From Vicia villosa (Eukaryota > Streptophyta > Magnoliopsida > Fabales > Fabaceae), in assembly GCF_029867415.1 (NCBI RefSeq), contig NW_026705575.1:496001-560000 (forward strand): a stretch of 64,000 nt of DNA, in the 5' to 3' direction. This document shows positions 33,355-44,101 of the stretch, piece after piece (the stretch's first letter is position 1; every line of letters starts with the position of its first letter). Both the position numbers and the translations under genes were made by a program. The notes beneath the pieces are model-generated. The model was not told the DNA's origin. It saw only the letters and a program-made list of their open reading frames with translations, and ran no database searches.

Positions 33355-34725
33355 AAGTGAATTTCTTCACCCACCACCTAACCTTCTTGCCCACCCTTGG
33401 TGAATTTACAACATTACTCCTTGTTTCGGAAGTTCATTTTCGAAACGGTACTTTTTTTTGGAAAAAAGGTGTTTTCGGAAATGAACTTCCGAAAACGTGT
33501 TTTTTTTAATATAAAATATTGATTTCGGAGATGCATCTCCGAAATAAAGTTACATTTTCAGAAAATGTGGTGTTTCGGAAGTTCATCTCCGAACGCATCC
33601 CCTTGGAAGAATTCAGAAATGAAATTCCGAAATATTCCAAGACCAAATTGGTCTTGGAATGTTTCGGATATACACTCCCGAAATAATTAATAATTATTAA
33701 AAAAATTAAAATCAAGGTGAATCAATATAATTAATAGGTATAAAATCAAGGTGAATCAATAAAATGAAGGTGAATCAATAAAATCAAGGTGAATCAAAAT
33801 ATTCTAAACTATTTGAAACTTAAAAATTATTTTACTAACTTATATAAATCAAAAACATTTTAATTCCATAAGTAAATTTTGAATTATATAGAATTAAATA
33901 TAAAATTTATTCATTAAATAAAATTAAGACAAAATCTTTTTTTAATTTTTTTAAACTAAATAAAAAATTATCTCATTTTTAATTATGAATCAGAATAGAA
34001 ATATATAAATATATAATAATTATTAGTTTTGTAAATGAAATATATAAATATATAATATATAAATATATAATAATTAATATATAAATATATAAATATATAA
34101 TAATTATTATAAATTAAAACACTCATTTTTTAATTTTTATAATTATTATATAAATATATAAATATATTTATAATTAATATATAATAATTATTATATAAAT
34201 ATATAATAATTATTATAATTATTATATAAATATATAAATTAAAACACTCATTTTTTAAATTTTTTTTTGTAAATACATAATGATTATTATAAATATATAA
34301 TTAAAAAATTATAACTCATTTTGTAAGAGAAATTATTTTAATTTTTTTAATTAAAATTATTTTAAATTTTAAAATATGAATCAGAATAGAAATATATAAT
34401 AATTATTATTCATAACTAATAAATTATATCAAAATATATAATTATTATTATTTATTACTCATAAATTATATCAAATTTATAATATATAAATTTATTCATA
34501 TCCTAAAATTAATTTTTGGAATTTTTAGATTTTTTTTGTTTTTTCGGAGATGCATCTCCGAATTAATCAAAATCCCAATTTTTGGGATTTTTTCATAACT
34601 GCATTTCCGAAGTCTGAAAAAATTTAGAAAAAAAAATATTTCGGAAATGCATTGCCGAAGCAGGGGTAAAATGAGATTTTCGCTGGAGTGACCCCCATAG
34701 GGAGGTGGGTAAAGAAAAAACCATA
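33355..34725. mobile_element. Palindrome-rich foldback element (class unclear)
   Basis: Outer regions are inverted relatives: TTTCTTCACCCACCACCT (about 33361) and TTTCTTTACCCACCTCCCT on the minus strand (about 34710). Inside lie modules such as TTCGGAGATGCATCTCCGAA (about 34543) and TTCGGAAGTTCATTTTCGAAA (33425), with an AT-rich core (33900-34500) of ATATAAATATATAAT repeats. No duplication was defined. The ORFs seen are by-products of the modules. Confidence 0.6.
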
Positions 34726-35717
34726 AAAAATGTAGATTAATCAATGTATTTCTTTATTATAACTCTTCGTGGAATTCACACCCTAAATGTACTTTTGAAA
34801 ATTTTATGAGGGATAGGTTGTACATAATCCAACTATAATTTTTGCTAGATTTTTTATGGGTTAGATTTTATATGTTATCTTTTATGTTTTTCTTTTTGTA
34901 ATAAAAAATTTAATTTTTTTAAAAAAAGTATAGTAAAAATAATTATAAAAAATATACTTTACAACACATTTTGAGTAGTATTTAATTCCAAAGTATATAA
35001 AAATATGTCCGAATAAATATAACCAAATAAAAAAAATGTAATTGATATGTTCAGAAATATATAAGTGAAAAGTTTGTGTTGAATATAAAAAATATATTTC
35101 GAAAATTTTGTGCTAATTTGATTAAAAATTTATAATGAAGTTTTTTAATTTATATTTAACATAAATTTATGAGTTTAAAGATAGTGCACTGATGTAAACA
35201 AATTTTACAGATACATTCAATTAAAATTTTTACACTTGCCATGTCATATTAATTTTTTTAAATTAAAATTGTGTATATCTTTTTTTCTCTAAATTTATTT
35301 ATGAATTTCTTAAGTTAACATTAATCTAGATGAGTAAGTAGTAGTGTCATTGAAAATTTAAACGGTTAACATAAATTAGGTCAATATAGAGATAGAGATA
35401 CTATCATAAAAATGAAAGAAGTTTTGAATTCTACTTTTTTTTTTTAATTTCAAAAAAAATTGTTTATACTTTAATAGGGCAATCATACCGTTTGATATTT
35501 TGATTGTTACAAAGCTATTTTAGATTTTCTATAGATATTTTGCAATCAATTCCATTGAGTAACAAAAACTCATTGGTATTTGTTCAAATTTTTAATGAAT
35601 CATTTTAACAATAAATACATACTTTTTTTTGGCTGCCATTTGTAAAGCGTCCATTACAAATTCAGAAAGTTGTATTGCTAATTGCTTAGTCTTACTGTCA
35701 TCTGCGATTTCTATACC
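34726..35717. other. Upstream region of DUF674 copy 4
   Basis: AT-rich, no gene or repeat recognised. The ATTTAAATAAGAG box of copies 2 and 3 is not found close to this ATG. Confidence 0.45.
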
Positions 35718-37616
35718 ATGGCTGCTGCCACTGCAACTGAATCAGTTGAACCTGGTGATAAAGTTACCTTGAGAGTAATGGTGGACAAACAAAAGAACGA
35801 AGTTGTGTATGCTGAGGCTGGGAAGGATTTTGTTGAAGCTCTCTTGAGCTTCTTAACCATGCCTTTAGGTACTATTGCAAGACTTGTGGCTAAGGACTCA
35901 AATATGAAACCGGTTAAATTTGGCAGCATTAGCTCACTGTATCAAAGTGTATCAGATCTTGATGAACAATATCTATGTTCTCATATTTGCAAGGAAATGC
36001 TACTCAATCCAATGAATTCAATGGGAGTTTATTACGAGAAGGTCAAACTGAACATTGACGACACTCCCACCAGGGTTTTCTTGTGTGAGGATTGGATATG
36101 TGTGAGATGTATGAGATGTATGAGATGTATGAGCATTTTTAGCAATCCGAAATGCCCTTGTGGAAAGCTTTTGGAGATATCAGATGGAAGTTTGATAGCT
36201 GTTGAAAATGGCTTTGTAATGAAAGGTGCTACTTTTATAATAGATGACAATCTTTGTCTGATGCCTAATGATCTTGGAACAAGTCTATGTTTGCTTCAGA
36301 AGCGAGGAATCAACGGCACTGCAGATATTGAGAAAAAAACAATACTAGTTGGAAAGAAGGAGGCAGGTTTTCTCATTAGCTATTTCTCATATTTGATGTT
36401 GATTCTATATTTTTGTTGTTATGATAATTCTTTTTGTGTGTGCAGGTAGCAGATCTTCTCAAGTTGTCCTTACTCTCCAAGACCCCTCTGACCGACTTTG
36501 TCTTAAAGAATAGTCAAATCCTTTGTAATTCAAACCCAAATTCCGAGATTAAACTTGGAAAGTGCTTACCATCTGATTCTGATGAAGGTAAGCAGATGGT
36601 TGTGAAAGTACTGCGAAGAAAATCAAATAGAAAGATTTTGTTTGCTACAGCAGAGGAAGATTTTGCAGACTTTCTGTTTAGTTTTCTTACTTTTCCTCTT
36701 GGAGGAGTGTTGCATATGCTAGAAGGATCATCTTCTTTAAGTTGCATTGATGTTTTATATAGGAGCATTAAAGAGTTGAGTCCAGAAAGATGTTTGACAT
36801 CAAAATTACTCAAAGACCTCCTAGCTAAGCCTCCAATTTTTCCAAAATATGATGAACTTAGGAGCCAGATATTACCAATTGGAACAATTAAGCTCATTTA
36901 CGAATCTGATAGTGACGGGATGGATTCTATCGAAAAAAAATCCCCTAATTCTGGAGGATATGCCACAAGTCCATTAACGATTATGGTGACAGATGACTTG
37001 GTTGTGACTCCAATGTCATCTGTTGACGGTGTTTCTTATTTAGAAAGAATGAATGTCCCCTTTAATGATGTGGAGGAATTGGTCATTAGAATCGGTTTGA
37101 AGGAGGTAAAGAAAGTTTGTGACTCTTTATCTTTCCTTCTAAAAATATTTTATTCGATATATAAATTTATATATATTGCTGCAGGGTCTCAGCATTCTAA
37201 AAGCTTCTTTGACCTCAACATCTGCTTTGACAAACGCTCTTAACCACTACATAGGTGAGTAGTATATATTTAACCAAACATTTGAGTTTTAACAGTTGAG
37301 AATAGTTGGACTATTGTTGCTCAATTTTATGGTATGCTTGTAAAATATTTTGAATCATATGTGCAATGTTTATATAATCTAATGCTATGGTGTGTTTGAG
37401 AAAGACCATTAATGTTGAGAAAATAAAGTAAAGGAAATGAAGAAAAATGCATGAAGAATTAAATGTGAGAATTTTATTTTGTACTTGTTAGATATATACA
37501 CAATTGCATATGTACATGGAAGGAAATTGATTTGTTGGGCTAATTTGACATCTGATAATGCTTTGACAGATAGATTATACAACCTGAAGAAGCCAAAGGA
37601 AGAATATGAAGTTTGA
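35718..37616 (+). CDS. DUF674 family protein, copy 4
   Basis: Plus-strand paralogue. Exon 1 35718-36362 (215 codons, ATG in ACC-ATGG), exon 2 36446-37105 (220), exon 3 from 37185. Intron 1 (83 bp) most simply reads GAG|GCAGGT...GCAG, a GC-AG intron; intron 2 is GT-AG (GAG|GTAAAG). Exon 3 either ends at the TAG at 37260-37262 or is spliced at a perfect donor ATAG|GTGAGT (37255) to an exon 37570-37616 that adds a short charged tail. The Cys ribbon of exon 1 carries a tandem Arg-Cys-Met expansion: a 9-bp unit repeated three times at about 36103-36131. It ends CPCGKLL as in the relatives. Otherwise intact; about 460-475 residues. Function unknown. Confidence 0.88.
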
Positions 37617-38340
37617 GCTTACTGGTTATGGGGTGGTGCAGAGCAACCATGTCATTTTTTGGTGTTTGAAACATATCTCATGTTTGAGGAATTTGGATGG
37701 TCATAGTTTATTTTGAATTAAGTTGTTTAGAGCAGAAACCGCTTCCAACTTTTGTGATGAATTACAGAACTCTTAAGATAAACAATATCCTTTGATTGTG
37801 GACCTTTTAAAAAGTTCATCTCTTTTTAAAAATATACCTTTTGGTACTAATTAGAATGCTTACTGGTTTTTCTTTTAATGAAAGAAAAATTTGTTTATTA
37901 AGTAGTCTGGTGGATATCATGGGATACAGAGCTCATGCTCATGGTTTTAAATTGGTATGTGTGATTTTAAAATCATCCCTCCGGTTATATTAGAAATCAC
38001 AGGACAGTTTTAACTTTTAATCATGTTTCTTCAAGTAAATAGTGAATACTTGATCAATTTATAATTTCAGTATAGTAGGAGTACTTTTCTGGTCGTTGTT
38101 GGATAGGTGTGCTGCGTTGGTATGATTGAATATTGAGATTCCTTCTCGGTAAGGAGGTGGAATGATATAATTCTGATTGGCTCATGCAATTACAAGAAAA
38201 GAAGTCTCCGGCCTTATAATATACTCACGTAATAATCATGTTGCAAAAATGGATATTGGGACATAATTATCATGTCGCTACTTGTATAAATTATTAAAAA
38301 AAATCAAAGTAACGCTAACACACGAGTTCATTTAAAAAAT
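37617..38340. other. 3' flank of DUF674 copy 4 with a MITE fragment
   Basis: CATGGTTTTAAATTG at 37939-37953 equals the end of the hAT MITE at 29290, then diverges; no second end, so it is a truncated copy. Nothing else recognised. Confidence 0.5.
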
Positions 38341-39390
38341 TTTAAAAAATTATATTCACTAAAAAAACATTGATTTTGCCGGATGAAAAACACCTAGCAA
38401 TACTTGTAGGGTTGATTTTCACCTCGAAACACAAAGCTTTTAATAAAAAAAAAGAAAAATATTTTTCCTCTCGTAACTGATGGGTGAAATTTGAATTTTT
38501 TTGAAAATAATTTTGCGAAGTATTATTCACCCCGCAACTAAGTTTCAAAAAATGGGGGAAAATTAAAGGTTCAAATTATTGTGTCAGATGTGATAACCGA
38601 CCGTTTGGCCCATTTTCCAAGGAATACATTGCGGGGTGAAAATCACGCTGCAAGTGCCAACGTCTCTTTTACGTTGCAGGGTGCAAAATACTTCGCAAGT
38701 GTTTTTTTAAAATGTTGATAGGACAATGTCTGAACTTTACTGATGGCACTGAGCACATGACAGACTTTGACTGACACAAAAGTTGCAGGGTGCGAGTCAC
38801 TTCGCAACTCTCAACGACAATAAATGTTGCGGGGTAAATTTCACTTCGCAACATTGTTATAAATACCAGTTTTTTCTTTCATTCTCCACACTCCATTTTA
38901 TATATCAATTTTCTAAATACCCATTCTCTCTTCCACACTTACTAGTTGCGGGTTCATCATCATATACACTCAAAATCTCTTAAAATTTTCATTTTTATCA
39001 CAAATCAAAACCTCTAAGCCCCAATTTTATAGCTGGTTCAAAGTTTTGTCATCAAACTCATTTTTAAGGTACACATCTAAACAAAATTAGTTGTTATTTT
39101 TGAAATATCATGATAAAATTTGTATGATTTTGTGTATGAAATTTTTGTGATTTGGTTGAAATGTTAGAGTTTATGTTTTTAGGGTTTATGTTAGAGTTTA
39201 TATTTTATATGTGAAAAGTGTGTTGCAGGGTGAAATTCACCTGGCAACGTTGCAAAGTGATTTTCACCTGGCAACGTTGCGAGGTGTTTTCCACCTAGCA
39301 AAAATTTACAACTAACATTTTTGTGGGGTAATTGGTCCATCCCGCAATAATTACGTTGCAGGGTGATTTTTTTGTTTGCGAGGTGGATTT
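38341..39390. repeat. Cluster of imperfect palindromic modules
   Basis: About ten modules of the type GTTGCGGGGTGAA-TTCACCTCGCAAC in varying lengths (for example 38756-38812, 38826-38854, 39221-39300). They resemble the subterminal modules of the other palindrome-rich elements, but neither ends nor a duplication were found. It abuts the LARD LTR at 39391. Confidence 0.65.
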
Positions 39391-41129
39391 TGATCGCGAC
39401 TTTACGTGTCTATTAGTCGGGATAACTGCAAGTGCACAGTCGTGTCGTGTAGTTTTAAAAGATATCGAATCCACAGGGACTATAAATCGACCTACCGTTA
39501 TCTAAAGTTACTATGTAAAGCTAAGGCTAATGATATTTGGGTTATTAATAAGGGGAAACTAAAATCTTAAATCTAGGAATATAATAATAAATGGATATCA
39601 GTATGTATTTCATCTAACTTAGGTGATCCGAAGTTCCATTGGCCAGATTCTAATTAAATCAAAGATCTTTACTAACTATGTTATTTAAAAGTCCTCCTCT
39701 CAAACTCTCGCTCTATTGACTTGGAACATGCTAATATCCCTAACGTACGCTTTCGCCATCCCGCGCGGCGGGTTTAAAAACACTTTTTGAAAATAAATAA
39801 GTTCTAATTAGTTTTAATACGCTTTCGCCATCCTTAAAACTAATGTCTTATGTCTACTATCCAGTTAAAGATCTCAAACTTTCGCTCTATTGATTTTAAC
39901 CTTTGACCGTCTTAAGCCCTCAAACTTTCGCTCTATTGGTTTTAAGACTTACTAATTAAATTAGACATACAAACCAAAAACAAGTGATATTTAATAAATC
40001 ATAATTAAGCCAATTTATTTCGGATCCCACGGTTAACTTACTTTACATACCGATATCTAAATAAATTAGCCAGACATACTTAAAGAAACAAACATGAAAT
40101 TATAATTATTAAACATGGAGTTATAATTACTAAACATGAAATTATAATTACTAACCATGAACATATGCGTATTTAGATTTATAATGATAAAACAATATTA
40201 TAAGAACAAGAAACTAAAATAATTGCAAATAAATAAACCTGGAAGTAAAGCAGACGAAACAAACTTGAATAAAATTACGAACAAAGCAAATCTTGAAACT
40301 TGAATAAAGCTTTGAAATAATGTCGGCAAGATTGTGATCCAAGAGTACATAAATTGTAGGCCTAAAACTAATAGTGTGGTAGTTCCTCAATGTGAGAAAC
40401 TACCACTTTTACAAAGTGATAATATATGCCTAAAACTATGAACAGCGCTTCCGCGCCTAAAACTTGGATGCCTTCAAATGAATGCTCAGCCTCTTTTTAT
40501 AGTGAATGGAAGTGGAAGTTATCACGTGAGAAGTAGTGGAGATAGTGGGAAGTTGAGAAAATCATGGGGTGAGTGGACTTGGAATTGTCCACGAAATTAA
40601 TGGAGAAAGTGGCGGGGTCCACGTGCTTTTGGAGACGGGCGTCTCTTAGTGGGCTTGGAGCTTGGGGACGTGGCAGTGGACTGGAGACGGGCGTCTCCAC
40701 TTTTTGGGGAGAGCCTTTGAACGACTTGAGACGTGCGTCTCAAGTGGAGAAGATCTAGGAGGCAGCTGGAGACGTGCGTCTCCTTTTGGTGAGGTGGCAT
40801 AGAGACGTTGGAGACGTGCGTCTCCACGTGCTGGAATGACTTGGGCCACGCGCATTTGGCTTCTTCGTGGGCTGGACTTGTAGTTTGCACAATTGGGCCT
40901 TCTTTGCACCCCTTTATTGCTTCAGCACCCCTTTTCCATCTTTTAGGCACAAATAGTAGTGATTTTAGCTCCATTTCTTTCCTTTTCACAAATAGTCTCA
41001 ATATGAGCGTAAAACCTGAAACATCGCAAATACCCGCATAATATCACAATAAAATAACATAATTAAAATAAAATAAGGAAATAATTGATATAAATCGAGC
41101 CAAATAAACGATACATTTTCGTGTTATCA
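39391..41129 (-). repeat. LARD LTR 1
   Basis: 1,739 bp. Contains five copies of the 14-bp palindrome GAGACGKGCGTCTC at 40632, 40684, 40728, 40769 and 40811 (spacing 41-52 bp). The overlapping ORFs of this region only reflect these repeats. Confidence 0.9.
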
Positions 41130-41892
41130 AATATCCCCACACTTAAACCATTGCTTGTCCTCAAGCAATCAACCAACACGGTAGAAAGAAATATTTAAGC
41201 TCGATTCGAAACAGGGGCATGACACGACTCCTAATCAGATTTGTGTTAGGCAAATGTTACATCGATAGGTATAAGATATCAACACCAAGGATACCGCAAT
41301 GACACAATGTTCAAAAACTCCCTCCTTATACAAACCAATTCGAATTATGCCATTATAACTCAACCTATATCTCTCGTTTTTCTTTTCACTCTTTTATTCA
41401 AGCGCAATCACATTAAGCCCGTTATCCGTACACGCACATAGTAGGAAAATCGGTTAGCGACTATGATCCTTTTCTTTTCTTTAGCACGGGGTTCTGGTTT
41501 TTTAAATGGTGAAGCCCCATCTTTCCCAACTGCGGTTGCGAGGGATCGGACCGTAGTCCACCCTACCAAGCCCAGTACCAGTGACCTCTAGGCCAACCAA
41601 CAGTGGGTGCTAATTATTAAATCCTTATTGGCTTAACAACCATTAGGCTAAATGACCGGGTGAGGGTCACCTAACTTAGAAGGTTATTCTTCAATTAAAT
41701 CTTTTAAAAACAGGATCATTCACTTATATTCATCGACTCCCTACGTAGTTTGTGCTTAAGATGGTGCCGACTGCTAATATAAACTACTTAAGAGCTACTT
41801 TGAAAACTTGAGCCTAAGGTCTCGACATAATGGGCATCCAAACTGATATCACATAATGAGGGGGTTTAGGGTGTCGGGACGATATCGATGTT
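41130..41892 (-). repeat. LARD 3' interior segment, duplicated at 45838-46600
   Basis: Begins with the polypurine tract (minus strand TTTAAGTGTGGGGATATT, directly before the LTR's TGATAACACG). About six base differences from the second copy. Confidence 0.88.
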
Positions 41893-42495
41893 GTTGAAAC
41901 ATCTCCAAGTCTTTCTAACAATGCCTAAAGTGTGACACCCTCTATACTTTCAGAGTGTGCATGCCATGTGTCAAAATTTAAATTTTTGGTTGGAGGTTAA
42001 AATTTTTAAATTTCATGGGAAATTCAATAGCAACTGAAAATCACATATAAAGACTCGACAACACAACTAGAAGACAATAAAGTAATAAATGAAAGCGGTA
42101 GAGCTTCTCCCCCACACTTAAACCAAACATTGTCCTCAATGTTTCGATCTAAGGTGGAGAAGAAAAGACAGAACCTATATGGATGCTACCGGCGTTCCAT
42201 CACGACCAAATCCACTCCGCGTCCGGAGGAAATACCTTCTCCTATCATACTCATCAATTGTGTCACCACCAGCAGCAACACTCGTAGGAATGCGCGTGGA
42301 GACCTGCTCATCTTTGAGACGATCGTCTATAGATTTTTCGCCTAGATATGGTTGAGACGTGACAAGCGATCCATACTTTTATTTTCTGCAAATTCAAATA
42401 ATAAAATAAAAACATTAAATTGAAATCTCGTGGGTTGCCTCCCACGCAACGCTTTGTTTAACGTCAATAGCTCGACGGCTTAAGAGTGCAAGCAC

Positions 42496-43473
42496 TCAAG
42501 TTGGTTCTCTCGAGAATGACTCATTGGTTGAACTTTTAGCAAACCTCGTTTTCCATGGCCACTTATCAAGCCATCTCACATATCCCTCACCTTTTCTTTT
42601 CTTTCTTCTGTGGGGTGGTTCATTCATTTGAAATCGCGGTGGCGGTTCTGGATCTATCAAAGGTTTAAGCTTTTCAAGTTCGGGATTAGTGATATTATCC
42701 ACCACCTCAAAGATTAACCTTACCCTTTTCTCACTAACGATATCCTTAGTTTCATGGTCGTCTAAATTTCTCTTTTTATGCAAGACTTCAAATAAGGGTG
42801 CATTAGTGTGGATATTTTCCAAAATCTTCACATACATTATGGATTTGGAGTCTACCTTAGCTTCCATAAAACTTTTCGGGAAAGAAATCGGTGGGGTATA
42901 GGGAAGAGGAATAACAATAGGTGTTTTCCTCTCTACCTCTTCTACAACCTCCCTTTCATATGGTGTTGGTGGATTTTTCTCAATCTCCACTCTTTTCTCA
43001 CTAGAAATTTCTTCAACCACATTATCACTCTTCTCAATCTCATAATCACTCTCCTCAATCTCATTATCACTCTCCTCAGGAATTTCAATTTGTTCTTCAT
43101 TAATGGTTGTTTCCATATACTCCTCAAGTAAGTGTCCTAGCGACTTTTGTTCAAGTTGGGAGATTTGAGTTTCTAATGCCATGTTGTGAGTTGCGAGGGA
43201 CTCAACCATAGTGCTCAGTTGCCTAAGGGTTTCATTGTTTTGAAGACTTTGTTTGATAAACTCTTGGTTTTGGACGGTTTGTGTCTCTACAAAGTGCTCC
43301 ATCATGGCTTCTAATCTAGAGTGAGTTAACGTCTCGTCGGGATCCTCCATTGATGTTTCGAAGTTAAAATTATGGGATTCTTGAGGTTCTTCAAAGGGAG
43401 TTAGAGTTGCATTTTGCGTTTCCTCAAAGTGCTTCGTCATCATAGATTCTAGCCTAGAGAGTTTGTGCTTCAA
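42496..43473 (-). CDS. LARD gag/protease-like ORF 2
   Basis: 325 codons. Coiled-coil stretch LETQISQLEQKS (near residue 105), then a Glu-rich region with three tandem copies of a EESDNEIE-like unit, then SFMEAKVDSKSIMYVKILENIHTNAPLFEVL, which resembles the start of the Athila-type protease region. No active-site D-S/T-G is seen. Overlaps ORF 1 by 20 bases in another frame, so one frameshift may separate a single old gag-pro gene. Confidence 0.6.
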   Translation of the reverse strand: MKHKLSRLESMMTKHFEETQNATLTPFEEPQESHNFNFETSMEDPDETLTHSRLEAMMEHFVETQTVQNQEFIKQSLQNNETLRQLSTMVESLATHNMALETQISQLEQKSLGHLLEEYMETTINEEQIEIPEESDNEIEESDYEIEKSDNVVEEISSEKRVEIEKNPPTPYEREVVEEVERKTPIVIPLPYTPPISFPKSFMEAKVDSKSIMYVKILENIHTNAPLFEVLHKKRNLDDHETKDIVSEKRVRLIFEVVDNITNPELEKLKPLIDPEPPPRFQMNEPPHRRKKRKGEGYVRWLDKWPWKTRFAKSSTNESFSREPT

Positions 43474-43999
43474 TGAAATCCTCCATTAAGATTTTGAGGT
43501 TGGATTTATGATAATCTTGTGGCTCCTCAAAATGTTGGGCGTGGTGATCGTAGAGGAAATTTGGTTGATGATAAGTTGGCGTTGCATTGAAATCCTCTAT
43601 TAATGCTTCGGGGTTAGAATTATAGGATTCTTGTGGTTCCTCAAAATATTGGGTGTGGTGATCGTAGAGGAAATTCGGTTGAGGATAAGTTTGGTTGGAA
43701 TTATAAAATTCTTGTGGTTCCTCAAAATGTTGGGATTGGTGATTATAGAGGGAATTAGGTTGAGGATAAGCTAGTGTCGAATTGTAATCCCCAATTAATG
43801 TTTCGAGGTTTGGATTGTAGGTTTCTTGTGGTTCCTCGAAATGTTGAGATTGGGAGTTGCAGAGGTAATTTGGGTGAGAATGAATTGGTGGCGCAACATT
43901 GAAATTCTCCAATAGTATTTCGAGATCGGATTTATAGGATCCAGGTGATTCCTCGAAATACTGGGAGTGGGGGTTATAGAAAAAGTTTGGGTGATACAT
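43454..43999 (-). CDS. LARD ORF 1, tandem-repeat protein
   Basis: 181 codons, starting with an ATG near the primer site side. Consists of five imperfect copies of a ~35-residue unit built around Q-P-N-x-LY-x-H-x-x-QHFEEPQE-x-YNSN. Repeat proteins of this kind are not part of the standard gag domain; function unknown. Confidence 0.65.
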   Translation of the reverse strand: MYHPNFFYNPHSQYFEESPGSYKSDLEILLENFNVAPPIHSHPNYLCNSQSQHFEEPQETYNPNLETLIGDYNSTLAYPQPNSLYNHQSQHFEEPQEFYNSNQTYPQPNFLYDHHTQYFEEPQESYNSNPEALIEDFNATPTYHQPNFLYDHHAQHFEEPQDYHKSNLKILMEDFIEAQTL

Positions 44000-44077
44000 A
44001 GTAGTAAATGAAAAGAAAGAAAAAAAATGCCTTAGTCTCTACGGTGTAACAGCGAGTTACGATATCGACTTAAATAG

Positions 44078-44095
44078 TCCCTGGCAACGGCGCCA
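44078..44095 (-). other. LARD primer-binding site
   Basis: Minus strand TGGCGCCGTTGCCAGGGA, six bases inside the LTR edge. This is the primer site familiar from Athila/Tat-type plant Ty3 elements (tRNA-Asp type). Confidence 0.85.
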
Positions 44096-44101
44096 AAAAC
44101 T

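Noticed and set aside
36100..36135. Arg-Cys-Met repeat as a new zinc-finger type
   Set aside because: It is a 9-bp slippage expansion within a known loop, absent from the paralogues.
40632..40824. CRISPR-like repeat in the LTR
   Set aside because: Only five copies, the spacers are related flanking LTR sequence, and the block is duplicated in both LTRs.
40497..41041. Several overlapping ORFs on both strands (and their copies at 45205-45749) with DARLQ/ETHVS repeats
   Set aside because: They lie inside LTRs and their repeats come from the 14-bp palindromes; no frame is favoured.
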